From contig CM074145.1 of NCBI GenBank assembly GCA_037178625.1, forward strand, positions 1,984,001 to 2,048,000: a DNA stretch of 64,000 bases. Direction: 5' to 3'. Position 1 is the stretch's first letter, and every line of letters starts with the position of its first letter. A program made the translations under genes and the position numbers. The DNA is from Skeletonema tropicum. Taxonomy: Eukaryota > Bacillariophyta > Thalassiosirophyceae > Thalassiosirales > Thalassiosiraceae. The notes beneath the pieces are model-generated. The model saw only the letters and a program-made list of their open reading frames with translations. It ran no database searches and was not told the origin of the DNA. Positions 46,852 to 56,556 of this stretch are shown piece after piece.

Positions 46852-47928
46852 ATGGAAAACAATACCTACTTCTTCGTTGAACACGATATCACTGACAAGC
46901 AAGGATGGGACGGATGGATGTCTAGTTGGTTTGATATTTACGGTAAGTCGATGATGATACTATGAGAACTGTCGATGATCTGTGACTGCTTTTCCCACCA
47001 GCTCACGCTTTGATACCCTAACGCTTCATATCCAGGCGCTGATGACATGACGGTGGACAAGGCACGTGCATACCCAGAGTGGGAAGGAAAAGAATGTGTC
47101 CTAACCATTCCAACTAGTGATGGCAAGATGACCATCTGCCTCTGGAAGATGCCCAGCGGCACTTCCAAAGATGAGTTCCAAGCGTTTATTGACAGGTTCG
47201 TCTGTGGATATGCCAACAACAAGGTCTTCCAGGTAGAGGAAGCTCTTGGAACCCAAAAACTTGATGTACGTGGATACTTCGGTGACTTTATCAATGCCGC
47301 CCAAGGACGTCAGTCTCCAGGCTACCTCGATGCTCCCACGCTTTGGATGATCCACCATCACATTATTGACCATCAGGGTTATTTGGCCTGGAAAGCCAGT
47401 ATTGCCGATAAGATCAACAAGACTTGTACCACTCCCAGCGATTGCCAAACTATCTTTCCTGCGGGACGTAAATGTTGCCTCACGCTATTTTTCACCGGTA
47501 ACGACATGGTGTGCTTCGATTCTACACCTGAGGGACTTACTCCTGAAGTTGTCCGCAAGGTGAGTCAAATAGTCTTATTAGTAGACACTTGCTTTTGTGG
47601 AAGCTCTATCTCACTTTCCCCCTCACTTATTTTCACCTCATAGGAGGATGACGAATTTACTCAAGGAGTGGCCAGAAATTTTGTCTACAAGTTGGATACT
47701 GCAAACGGTCTCAATGCATTCAACCTTTCCGAGGATAGTTGGTCCCAAGAGTAAGTAGTAATAAATATCATGCACCATAACAAGCTCCTCTCGTTCACCC
47801 CACTCATGACTTCTTGACCTTTTCTCCACAGTGCCTTGACTTGGGCGGATACGAACGTGAAGACGGTTCCAGTTGATACGATGACTACTACCATGACTGC
47901 TCCTGTCGCTATTGAACCAAGTCAGTAG
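46852..47928 (+). CDS. Four-exon hypothetical protein
   Basis: Exons 46852-46942, 47036-47559, 47644-47750 and 47832-47928, all with GT-AG introns and continuous frame; 272 aa. The first 80 residues (NNTYFFVEHDITDKQGWDGW, VLTIPTSDGKMTICLWKMP, SKDEFQAFIDRFVCGYANN) have the alternating strand/helix pattern of a small ferredoxin-like fold, but this is only a guess. The centre has several cysteines (CTTPSDC, GRKCCLTLF). The tail is Thr-rich (DTMTTTMTAPVAIEPSQ). No signal peptide or membrane segment. I do not recognise the family. The splicing model is well supported by frame continuity; function is unknown. Confidence 0.75.
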
Positions 47929-48568
47929 AGTTGAACTCTCGGGAATAGGAGAGAGGTTGCACACAGCAAAGTATATGCGACGACACTTTTGCTTGATTGA
48001 ATTGAATTGTCTTGTTTAATCTCGCTGCTAGTTAGAGGTAGAGAATAAATACGATAACAACGCGCAGCAGCTACAAATAGATACACTTTCCACATGGGAA
48101 CTCCTTTGCATTATATTGGCACAGAATATCTTCTGTCTCTTCTCCATAGATGCTGCGATGATATGATTCCACTTCTTGTACACATATTAGATTAAGAAGC
48201 AGTATTTCGCAACTTGAAGCGCTCTAACAGTGCAAAAACTCTCTTGTGATGCTTCACTCGGGAAGTTGGTCAGATCGGAGAAAGTCAATCTCGAGAGAGT
48301 AACGCACCGTATCCGAGGAGTGTAACAGCTTGAGATGGTCCGCTGAGTGAAAGTGGAATGATGATCATCGTTGTCGCTTGGTGGTTGATGTCGAGACGAG
48401 CAAAGAGCAAATGCTCCTGCAAAATATAATATTGATTCCTACGTTGATCACCTGTCACAACAGACAGCATTTTCCTCCCTGAAAGAAAGAGAGCTAAAAG
48501 TAGAGCACAAGCACAATGCACGGCCGGCAAGCTGGTTCACGCTGTCCTCACTTCTTGTTGTCTTGATC
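47929..48568. other. Intergenic region before the duplicated module
   Basis: Nothing supportable is seen apart from short unsupported ORFs. Confidence 0.5.
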
Positions 48569-48896
48569 AATTTCAATGAGAGGCAGGGATATTATTATTT
48601 AATCAAAGGCAGGATTGTTACTACTCCTAATAATTTGAGGTGAGTAGAGGAGGAGAGCTTCTTAGCGTCCACGCATCACTTTTTTTTGCGTCGATTGTCG
48701 ATTGCCGCCGTCGATGCAGCAGTGTAGCGCATGAAATCTTTCGTTGGGTCAATAAGGTCGATCAAATTGTAGAGATGAGGGAGACTCCAACTTCATCATG
48801 CCTTTTTCTTCGTCATTCTCTTTTAGCATGCCCCTCGTGATTTGAATGTAGTATCATACTATTTGTTCTCACCACGACTGTCTGCCGTTATTTACT
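48569..48896 (+). repeat. Duplicated unit, part A, copy 1
   Basis: 328 bp, nearly identical to 50855-51182 (one clear C/T difference near 48875). It continues directly into part B at 48897, so the A/B junction here is the ancestral, undisrupted one. Confidence 0.95.
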
Positions 48897-48949
48897 CAAC
48901 TCTTCTTCTAATCAGAATTTCTACCGCTATAGCTGTCGACAAACAAAAG

Positions 48950-49279
48950 ATGTCAAACACTGACAAAAAAGGAAGTATCGAATGCCATGATTCACGAGTG
49001 CGGGATGTCAAACTGGAGGCTATCACGTCCAATGAGGACAATGCTCTGAAATTCTTGAGCTTGAGAAGTTGAGGGAGGCGGAGGAGAAGTTGAGGGAGAC
49101 TCCTAAGAGATTGAATCAGCAGAAAAAAGAGCTGAAAAAGGTGCTTGGCAAAATCTAAATACGCTGCCAAGAAGAAATTATCAGAGGATCGTCTAAATAG
49201 GAAGATGGAAGAGACAAACAAGACTAGATCCAGGATGTCTGAGGATGCCGCGGCCACACTTGACAAACTTTTTTCATAA
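48950..49279 (+). pseudogene. Frameshifted coiled-coil protein gene, copy 1
   Basis: Starts MSNTDKKGSIECHDS, shifts frame near 49045 into LEKLREAEEKLRETPKRLNQ, and shifts again near 49153 into AKSKYAAKKKLSEDRLNRKM before a TAA at 49277. The residues are Lys/Glu-rich with heptad-like leucines, so the ancestor was a short coiled-coil protein. Neither shift has intron-like borders. The same shifts occur in copy 2. Confidence 0.55.
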
Positions 49280-50206
49280 TCATATCATAAAACTCATATC
49301 ATATTCACTGCCTTCCAATGCTTTTGTCTTTTATCCTAACACTGAAATTGCTAGAATCAGAACGGATGGAGCACTTGCTGGTGCTCCATTCCATGATTTT
49401 TACTCAATTGAAGTACGAAAAGACAAGAGACACGCAGAAGAATCCAGACTTTGCCCGCAATTCATCAAATTAAGGGCAAAGGAATAGACGCAAAAGATTC
49501 CTGTTCCGATGACTGCGATTTCCTCATCAGTGGGAAAGGTCAAATCTTGTCCTATGCTGTCGCCGTTTGGATACGCCAGCTCTTTTATCGCCTATCGCCT
49601 CTGACACACTCTGTAGCCTGGATGACGCACTTGCACCTTGCCCGCAAATACCGTCAGCACAAGTTCTATGTATCCCCACTTCCTCGCCAGCTTTTCTCCG
49701 ATCGCAAACTGCAAGCATGACACGCTCTGAGCACTTGACATGAGCTTTAAGACAATACCATCTTCTTCAACATCAACTTCCTCTTGGCAAGTTTTGCACT
49801 ATTTGCGCACTATCACTTTCACGATCAGCAGTCAAAAACAGCTGCCGCTGCGCGCTGCGAGATCAAACTAGGAGTACTTACATACTTGGTAAGTATTCGT
49901 GTTCAGTGCGTGTTCAGTGCTCGGAGAAAGAACATCTGACACTGCTTTTCTGATAGCTTGTGAAATAAGTATTGTAAAATTACTTCCTCGCCAGCTGTTG
50001 TTCTCTGATTGCCACCATTGCACGATTAGATTTGCAGCAGGCAACAACAAAAAAATTGTTGTAAAGTATTATGCATTTTATTTCTAATCGTGAAACCACC
50101 GAGACCTCAATTGTGTCATTCAATGAACACAGTTTCACCGATCAGCAGTCAAAAACACAGTTTCATTATCAACACAAGTAAAATAATCTATCAAAACACT
50201 ATCATC
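49280..50206. other. Upstream region of the serine-rich gene (copy 1)
   Basis: Contains short plus-strand frames (49245-49487, 49451-49720) with no recognisable domain, possibly further remnants of the coiled-coil gene. The last 400 bp before the ATG at 50207 appear identical to the corresponding region of copy 2 and probably include the promoter and 5' UTR. Confidence 0.45.
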
Positions 50207-50788
50207 ATGAGTTCCAGTACCAGTAATCCTACTGTCACCCTAGCCAACCAAAACGCTCGAGCTCTAGATCAGATCGAGAGTAATCTCAAGGTAAACGAAG
50301 AAGACAGCAACCACACCGCTCAAGCTCTTGTTCTTGTTCAGATCGAGAGTATTCTCAAGCTCAAGGCTTTTGGAGAAGACATCGAGTATGCCAGCATTCT
50401 GTCGTCGTCAACTGAAGAAGATTACTTGGCAAAGTATGATGTCAATGATAGTTTGACTCTCAAGCACTATGACAATTTGAGATTGGTTCGTGATGAGGTC
50501 TCTGATGGAAACCACTTGGATAGGGACATCTCTCAACAAGACGAAAAGGGCTTTGTCTCATCTCATTCGTCCACGGCCACGGTCTCGAAGCGAAGTGGAG
50601 TGCGCAGAGGACAACGTGATAGTGCTGAGGCTGAGGTCTCCACTTCAGTCACTCTCACTGCAATGGAATCAAAACACGACGGTGCTTCTCGAGAACAAGG
50701 CACTTCCGACTTTGACTTCATTCAGATTGGAAGCTCTGGTTCTGGTGGGTCTAGCTTTAACATTGCATTGGCCAATCCCGCTGCTTAA
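50207..50788 (+). CDS. Small serine-rich protein, rapidly diverging paralogue 1
   Basis: 193 aa from the ATG at 50207 (MSSSTSNPTVTLANQNARAL). I prefer it to the upstream in-frame ATG at 50090 because that extension is low-quality. Two imperfect internal repeats lie near the start (LDQIESNLKV...EED and LVQIESILK...GED), then a Ser-rich part, an acidic stretch and a C-terminus ending NIALANPAA. No signal peptide, membrane segment or known domain. Relative to paralogue 2 it shows about 14 amino-acid changes and three in-frame indels but only about three synonymous changes. Changes cluster in codons 20-85 and 150-190, leaving the middle identical. Function unknown. Confidence 0.7.
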   Translation: MSSSTSNPTVTLANQNARALDQIESNLKVNEEDSNHTAQALVLVQIESILKLKAFGEDIEYASILSSSTEEDYLAKYDVNDSLTLKHYDNLRLVRDEVSDGNHLDRDISQQDEKGFVSSHSSTATVSKRSGVRRGQRDSAEAEVSTSVTLTAMESKHDGASREQGTSDFDFIQIGSSGSGGSSFNIALANPAA

Positions 50789-50854
50789 TGCATGTTTGTC
50801 ATGATTTTGGCTTTTGCCCGGTGTGAAGTGGTTCGCTTCTGTCTCTACGGTAAT

Positions 50855-51182
50855 AATTTCAATGAGAGGCAGGGATATTATTATTTAATCAAAGGCAGGA
50901 TTGTTACTACTCCTAATAATTTGAGGTGAGTAGAGGAGGAGAGCTTCTTAGCGTCCACGCATCACTTTTTTTTGCGTCGATTGTCGATTGCCGCCGTCGA
51001 TGCAGCAGTGTAGCGCATGAAATCTTTCGTTGGGTCAATAAGGTCGATCAAATTGTAGAGATGAGGGAGACTCCAACTTCATCATGCCTTTTTCTTCGTC
51101 ATTCTCTTTTAGCATGCCCCTCGTGATTTGAATGTAGTATCATACTATTTGTTCTCACCATGACTGTCTGCCGTTATTTACT
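50855..51182 (+). repeat. Duplicated unit, part A, copy 2
   Basis: Follows copy 1 of part B after a 6-bp junction (ggtaat). Ends ...ccgttatttact, where the 3.93-kb insertion begins instead of part B. Confidence 0.95.
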
Positions 51183-51318
51183 AAACAGGGGCGCGCAGAA
51201 TGGTGCGATAGTGGTGGCGTGCAGCGGTGTATGTGGCGGGTTCAGCGCGGGCCCTCGGGGCCTGTAAAGTATTGTGTCGTCATCTTGCTGTTGGCCATTT
51301 GCTGTGTGGCTTGTCAGT

Positions 51319-51460
51319 AGTCTTTATACAACGGAATTCGGCTATAAAGTTGCTCTGCAATGACGTTGGCCTTAATTGGTATAATTGTGCTGTGCACAAT
51401 TTTACCAATTAGTCTCTTTACAATAGAATACGGCTATAAAGTTGCTCTGCAATGACGTTG
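51319..51460. repeat. Direct repeats flanking a hairpin
   Basis: Two similar 50-bp repeats (ggctataaagttgctctgca shared) at 51319-51367 and 51411-51460 enclose an inverted repeat at 51374-51410. That has 17-bp arms (aattggta..aattgtgc) with one mismatch and a 3-nt loop. Confidence 0.85.
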
Positions 51461-51561
51461 TCAATCTTTATCAATGTGAAAAGAAATGTCTTGAATGCAA
51501 TAAGCCACGAAGTCCTTATTACAAGCTAGGAGTTTTTCCAGATGATGGTAGTAAGCAATAT

Positions 51562-51627
51562 AACCGAACTCTTTATGATTCATTAATTACGAGTTTCGGT
51601 GGAGCTTAGCCACCTTCATCAGCGGTT
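51562..51627 (-). ncRNA. Candidate hammerhead ribozyme
   Basis: Read on the minus strand. Stem I is AACCG pairing with CGGTT. Then core CTGATGA; stem II GGTGG/CCACC with a 7-nt loop; core GAA; stem III ACTC/GAGT closing a 19-nt loop; T at the cleavage position before CGGTT. All three stems and both core boxes occur in the right order. The one deviation from consensus is an extra A between CTGATGA and stem II. Cleavage would fall between 51567 and 51566. Hammerheads are known in eukaryotic retroelements, and activity here is untested. It is antisense to the helicase gene. Confidence 0.6.
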
Positions 51628-52607
51628 CTAATTGCGTGGAGACAGGCCACAAAAAATTTGAATCAAAAGGTCTCAAGAATGAGAAAAGGCGTGGTAGCTG
51701 TCATTGTTCTAACGGTCGTAAGTTTTGTTGGCGTTTCGTGGGCGTGGGCCAGCGTACAAGGCATATCTTTTCCATCGGGGAGATCCAAAGTAGCGTAGCT
51801 ACGTGCTTTGCTCTGAATTACTTCCGGAACTTCAACTTGAAGTGTTGGGATTTTCCCCCCTCCTATCCCCGCTGAAATGCCCATTTTGATTGTCATTTAG
51901 ATGCTATATCTTATGATTTAGATCAAAAAATCGCTTGATTTGTGCTAAAAAGGACTTTTCCAGGCTAATTAAGTCAGAATGTCGATGAGCTTCTTCGTTC
52001 TTTCCGGTGTGCATCCCCGTCACCCTCTATTTTCTTAATTTTTTCTCTGAGTGACGTGGTAAACTTCGTTACTTAAGGAATTAGTACACTTGATTCCATC
52101 GTCTTACGTCACAAAGTACCAGAAGTCAGGTGTTGGCAAAATCCAATGAACAAAAAAGTATTTAAGTTCATGCAGCAAGTACTCTGGTCGACATTGGCTC
52201 AATTACATTATCTGCCGAGTCGTCTATTGATGCAAGTCTAAATAGACGCCGACGTTGGTTGCCGACGTGTTTGCATTTGAATAACTGCCGATCTTTGGCC
52301 ACGTACTGATCAATACGTCAGTTCTTAACTCCACGTCGACGTCTTGTGTTGAGCTGAATCTTTTTGTCGACGTGTTGTCGATGTGTTGAACCACAAGATC
52401 TTGTGTTGCCGACGCAGCTTACGAAGGAACTCGTTTACTTCATGACGTGGTTGGTTATTGATTGCATTGTTCTCTGCTGATTATTGCGCTGGTGCGTTGG
52501 CGGCGGTTATGTAGGCAGTTTGTACGTTGTCGAGCCGTTCAACAGCCCTCATAAATTATGCATTGCATCATTTACATCATCACATTTCTACATTGTCCGA
52601 ATAAATA
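51628..52607. other. Insertion 5' region without clear genes
   Basis: Around 52220-52420 the motif gacgt recurs unusually often (gccgacgtgttt, tcgacgtcttg and others), which could be a bound motif or chance. No supportable ORF. The right end should hold the promoter of the gene at 52608. Confidence 0.4.
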
Positions 52608-53389
52608 ATGAAGTTTGGCAACACAAATCCAGTTATATCCACCGTTGGTAGTAATGGTAAGGGCTTCCGTGCCGTGCGGAATCGGAGCAATGTCGATGCA
52701 CGTCTTACTTCGTCAGGGGTCAAGACTGCCGCTAAACCGTCGGCTCCTGTCATTGCATTGAGCGTAACAGACATCAATTGGCGTTTGGTGCGTACCGACG
52801 ATCGTATCTTCTTGCTGCTAGCGTCTGTTGCATTAGGCGATGGGTTTGACGTTGCCAAGTTGGAGAAGGAACAACTGCTCTTTTCTGCTCTTTCCGTCTT
52901 TGAAGTCGGGTCAATCAAGTACATCCTGAATGAACTGTCTGAACATTACCCGAATGTCCCAGTTGGTAAGACTGATTCTACTGACAAAGATGATCTGGTG
53001 TCTGCAGCGGTCAACTTCTTAATGTTTGCCGCTATTGCTCAGAAAGGAGGTACAAGCCAAGCGCCGTACACTTCAAATTGTGAGCATTTTTGGTAAGAGA
53101 GAAGGTTAACCTTCGTGTGGTTCAATGATTTTTGTATTTTTGTTCATTGTACCGTTTTACAAATTCGGTCTTTCCTTTTTACTTACAAGTTTTTTTTTCA
53201 ACCATTCAACTTCACACCAGTGATGAGAACGGGAAACTTGTACTTGAAGACAAAACTCATTCGGGCTCCCGTGATCAGCCTGTTCAAGATGATGATGAAC
53301 CGGATTTGTCCGAGAAAGGTGCTGTCACGAAAAAGTCTAAACCGGTACCTGTCGGAGATAAGGCCTCTCCTGATTCAACTATCATGTGA
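52608..53389 (+). CDS. Unknown two-exon gene inside the helicase insertion
   Basis: Exon 1 52608-53092, exon 2 53221-53389, intron 53093-53220 (gtaaga...cacaccag), 217 aa. It starts MKFGNTNPVISTVGSNGKGF. The middle is helix-prone (DRIFLLLASVALGDGFDVAKLE, LLFSALSVFEVGSIKYILNEL). Exon 2 gives a charged tail (DENGKLVLEDKTHSGSRDQ, KKSKPVPVGDK). An alternative donor at 53386 could add a tiny third exon ending at 53467. No domain recognised. Sharing the insertion with a helicase suggests an element-encoded protein, but nothing shows its role. Confidence 0.6.
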
Positions 53390-53508
53390 GTTTATTTTGT
53401 GTGCATGTGCACTGCCGCACTAAGTATCGCTTGCTTATTGAATCATTTTAGTATAATCGATCACTGAACAATTTTACCTAATAAACAAATGCAACTGCCT
53501 ACGTAGAC

Positions 53509-54594
53509 ATGCTGATCAAAACACACGAACGACTGAAAGTACCAATAGCTAGGCTCAGGTGTCAATTCAGCAGCAGGATGGCGGGCAATAACACAGCATA
53601 CCAGTCGCACTTTTACGGCAGGAGGCTATTCTACACCTTTGATGTGTGCGTAGGTGCACATGTTTGCTTGGAGTCAGCCAACATCGATCCCAACTCAGGA
53701 TTGTACGTCTCAGCTATTGGGGTAGTAGTCGAGATCGTTTACAATAAGGATCGCTCCGTTGGACCAAACGGTAAAGGTGAGGTTAGCCTACCGAAGTACA
53801 TTGTTGTGGATTTCCCTACATACAAACCACCACCAGGCGAGGACCCATGGGACAAGAACAACCCAACGGTGAGTAAAAGTTGACACACGAAAGACACAAG
53901 ACAATTGCCACTCTCTGCGAAAACACTACTAACTCATTTCATACTGATACAAATGCATCCTACCCCAACTTATTGCGCACAGCACGTGCCAATCCCACCC
54001 TACGAGCAGATTTGCAACAGGGGATGCTGCACCGCATTATTCATGCCATTGCAAATTGCCTACGCCATCACCATCCACCGCTGTCAAGGACTCGAAGCTG
54101 GATTCGACAAAGGAGACCGCTGGAACCGCATGATAATAGATCCAGCAGATGAGTTGTGGGAGATTAGCAAGTTTCTTGGAACAATGTACGTGGCTACCAG
54201 CAGAGGCAAAACACTTGGCTCCAAAGATCAAGCATACCCGTCGGACAGTGCCATATACTGGACCGGAAGCAACATTTCAACGAACCGATTAAAAAATTGC
54301 AAGAGAAAGCAAAATGGCCAGTTCTGCGAATCGTACAAGAAGCGAGCAAATTGGGTGAAATACTTGGAGGGGAAGGCAGAAGAGTCGAAGACGAGGTATA
54401 GCAAGAGAAAGTTGGAAGAAATCACAGAAACATCGTACGCAGCAGCAATCAAGGGCAATTTCATCAAAGACAGGACAGACCTGACAACCAGGATTACCAA
54501 CATCATAACCAACCCGAACAAGAAGTGGAAAGAAGCGAAGAAGGATCATGAAATCCCAAGTGATTACTTCGCAGGATCTTCATCTGGTGATTAG
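53509..54594 (+). CDS. Pif1-like helicase, C-terminal part only
   Basis: Exon 1 53509-53868, exon 2 53983-54594, intron 53869-53982, 323 aa. Visible motifs are the Pif1-type segment VCVGAHVCLESANIDPNSGL, VVVEIVYN and LPKYIVVDFPTY, then, right across the splice, VPIPP. After these come PLQIAYAITIHRCQGLEAGF (superfamily 1 motif V) and LGTMYVATSRGKT (motif VI). A basic tail follows. The Walker A and B half of the helicase is absent, so either 5' exons have been lost or this is a truncated relic. A full protein would unwind DNA during element mobilisation or replication. Exon frames agree on both sides of the splice. Confidence 0.7.
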
Positions 54595-55169
54595 TAAAAT
54601 TGATCACTGCACAGTTTTACAAAACAGACACTTTCTCACCACAAAGAATACAACAACTCACAATTAAGCGTCTGCATCTGGTGATCAGTAAAACATCTGC
54701 AAGCGCACGATTCGATATATCAAGCACAGTTATACAAAAAGACATTTTCTCGCGACGAAGAAAGACAAAAACTAAATCGACTAACGCCCGTGTAAAACCT
54801 GTATTTCTTTCTCGTACAGACCGATTTAGATGCTCAAAAAGCGGCTTTAGTACAGTAAATTTCTCGCTTTCAAAAGGTACTTCTCGCTTTCTACGTAGGA
54901 ACACATACAGATCCTACGCCGGTAGGCTCTACTGAGGACTCTAGGTGTCATCCAGGTAAACCTTCTCACTAAAAAGCACATATACTGATTCCTCAATTAA
55001 ACCCTGTAGAAAATTTTGGCTGAATAATTCTGAATTTCCTACCTGTAATAGAAGGGCACCTGCGGCCCCCTATTACGCTGCTCTGCGCTCCATGAACGGG
55101 GGCCCCGAGGGCCGATCAACTCTTCTTCTAATCAGAATTTCTACCGCTATAGCTGTCGACAAACAAAAG

Positions 55170-55499
55170 ATGTCAAACACTGACAAAAAAGGAAGTATCG
55201 AATGCCATGATTCACGAGTGCGGGATGTCAAACTGGAGGCTATCACGTCCAATGAGGACAATGCTCTGAAATTCTTGAGCTTGAGAAGTTGAGGGAGGCG
55301 GAGGAGAAGTTGAGGGAGACTCCTAAGAGATTGAATCAGCAGAAAAAAGAGCTGAAAAAGGTGCTTGGCAAAATCTAAATACGCTGCCAAGAAGAAATTA
55401 TCAGAGGATCGTCTAAATAGGAAGATGGAAGAGACAAACAAGACTAGATCCAGGATGTCTGAGGATGCCGCGGCCACACTTGACAAACTTTTTTCATAA
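55170..55499 (+). pseudogene. Frameshifted coiled-coil protein gene, copy 2
   Basis: Same reading-frame breaks as the copy at 48950, so the gene was already broken, or is read in an unusual way, before the duplication. Confidence 0.55.
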
Positions 55500-55835
55500 T
55501 CATATCATAAAACTCATATCATATTCACTGCCTTCCAATGCTTTTGTCTTTTATCCTAACACTGAAATTGCTAGAATCAGAACGGATGGAGCACTTGCTG
55601 GTGCTCCATTCCATGATTTTTACTCAATTGAAGTACGAAAAGACAAGAGACACGCAGAAGAATCCAGACTTTGCCCGCAATTCATCAAATTAAGGGCAAA
55701 GGAATAGACGCAAAAGATTCCTGTTCCGATGACTGCGATTTCCTCATCAGTGGGAAAGGTCAAATCTTGTCCTATGCTGTCGCCGTTTGGATACGCCAGC
55801 TCTTTTATCGCCTATCGCCTCTGACACACTCTGTA

Positions 55836-55853
55836 GCCTGGATGTCGCACTTG
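55836..55853. repeat. Target-site duplication, left copy (18 bp)
   Basis: gcctggatgtcgcacttg, repeated at 59115-59132 with one mismatch (t/a). The single unoccupied copy is in part B copy 1 at 49616-49633. Confidence 0.9.
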
Positions 55854-56205
55854 GGAGCGAGCGAAGCGAGCGACCTTACTTCTCTCTATAATCAATATAT
55901 GAACCAATATCAGATAAAGTGGTATTACTATATTACCGAAGCGTGGATGACTACGCTTTCGAATTAACTTCTTCAGCGGATAGCAATAGTAATAGTGAGG
56001 ATAGGCGGCTTTGTCGATGCAAAGTTGCGAGTCATTTAGCTCTCCCTCGTTGACACGAGTTTTCTCCTTAAATGGATACGTGTCTCTGTGGGGTCATTCC
56101 TCGTTATCTAAAATAGGTAAGTTTGTACAATTGCTTTCCCTCAGCAAGTGTAGCTGCCGGGTAGGCAGCGGAACAAGCTGAGGGAAAGGAAGGGGAGGAC
56201 TACGG
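55854..56205 (-). repeat. Element terminal repeat R1
   Basis: 352 bp, essentially identical to R2. Outer end ggagcgagcgaagcgagcg. Contains a long hairpin (tttccctcagc ... gctgagggaaa near 56126-56190) and a hammerhead-like fold. Confidence 0.95.
55923..55994 (-). ncRNA. Hammerhead-like fold in R1
   Basis: Minus strand, sense to the RT. Outer stem I TATTACTAT/ATAGTAATA (9 bp), internal loop, inner stem I CCG/CGG, core CTGAAGA, then AGTTAATTC, core GAA, stem III AGCG/CGCT with a 10-nt loop, and T before CGG. Stem II is weak: one G-C pair after an extra A, or three pairs only if core bases are used. It may be a degenerate or minimal ribozyme. Confidence 0.4.
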
Positions 56206-56556
56206 GGAGCGAGCGAAGCGAGCGACCTTACTTCTCTCTATAATCAATATATGAACCAATATCAGATAAAGTGGTATTACTATATTACCGAAGCGTGGAT
56301 GACTACGCTTTCGAATTAACTTCTTCAGCGGATAGCAATAGTAATAGTGAGGATAGGCGGCTTTGTCGATGCAAAGTTGCGAGTCATTTAGCTCTCCCTC
56401 GTTGACACGAGTTTTCTCCTTAAATGGATACGTGTCTCTGTGGGGTCATTCCTCGTTATCTAAAATAGGTAAGTTTGTACAATTGCTTTCCCTCAGCAAG
56501 TGTAGCTGCCGGGTAGGCAGCGGAACAAGCTGAGGGAAAGGAAGGGGAGGACTACG
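56206..56556 (-). repeat. Element terminal repeat R2
   Basis: Directly adjoins R1. The RT stop codon falls within its first bases (56552-56554 on the minus strand), so the repeat forms the 3' UTR. Confidence 0.95.
56275..56346 (-). ncRNA. Hammerhead-like fold in R2
   Basis: Same sequence as in R1; it would cut 3' of the RT reading frame on the sense transcript if active. Confidence 0.4.

Larger units (their letters stand above)
48897..50848 (+). repeat. Duplicated unit, part B, copy 1
   Basis: 1,952 bp, matching 55117-55853 plus 59115-60336. The match is nearly exact outside the small gene at 50207-50788. It holds a coiled-coil pseudogene, unassigned ORFs and the diverging serine-rich gene. 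Copy 1 lacks the retroelement found in copy 2; the empty site is at 49616-49633. Confidence 0.95.
51183..55116 (+). mobile_element. 3.93-kb insertion carrying a Pif1-type helicase gene
   Basis: Bounded exactly by comparison with the intact A/B junction at 48896/48897: left flank ttatttact, right flank caactcttct. No target duplication longer than one base is seen. Short GC-rich hairpin-forming repeats lie near both ends (gggccctcggggcc near 51249 and ggggccccgagggcc near 55100, in inverted orientation). Contents are a 217-aa spliced gene, a spliced Pif1-like helicase C-terminal gene, and a minus-strand hammerhead fold. Pif1 helicases occur in Helitrons, and Cryptons also insert without long duplications. 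No Rep nuclease or tyrosine recombinase is visible, so the class is open. Confidence 0.75.

Noticed and set aside
50090..50206. N-terminal extension of the serine-rich gene from the ATG at 50090
   Set aside because: The upstream segment appears identical between copies, in contrast to the diverging CDS, and is probably 5' UTR; the ATG at 50207 has the better context (atcatcATGag).
52580..54549. Minus-strand ORFs overlapping the insertion genes
   Set aside because: Plus-strand exons join across splice sites with correct motifs; the antisense frames have none.
51183..55116. Calling the insertion a Helitron
   Set aside because: The junction is not A|T, the ends are not TC...CTRR, and no Rep domain is visible; the helicase alone is insufficient.
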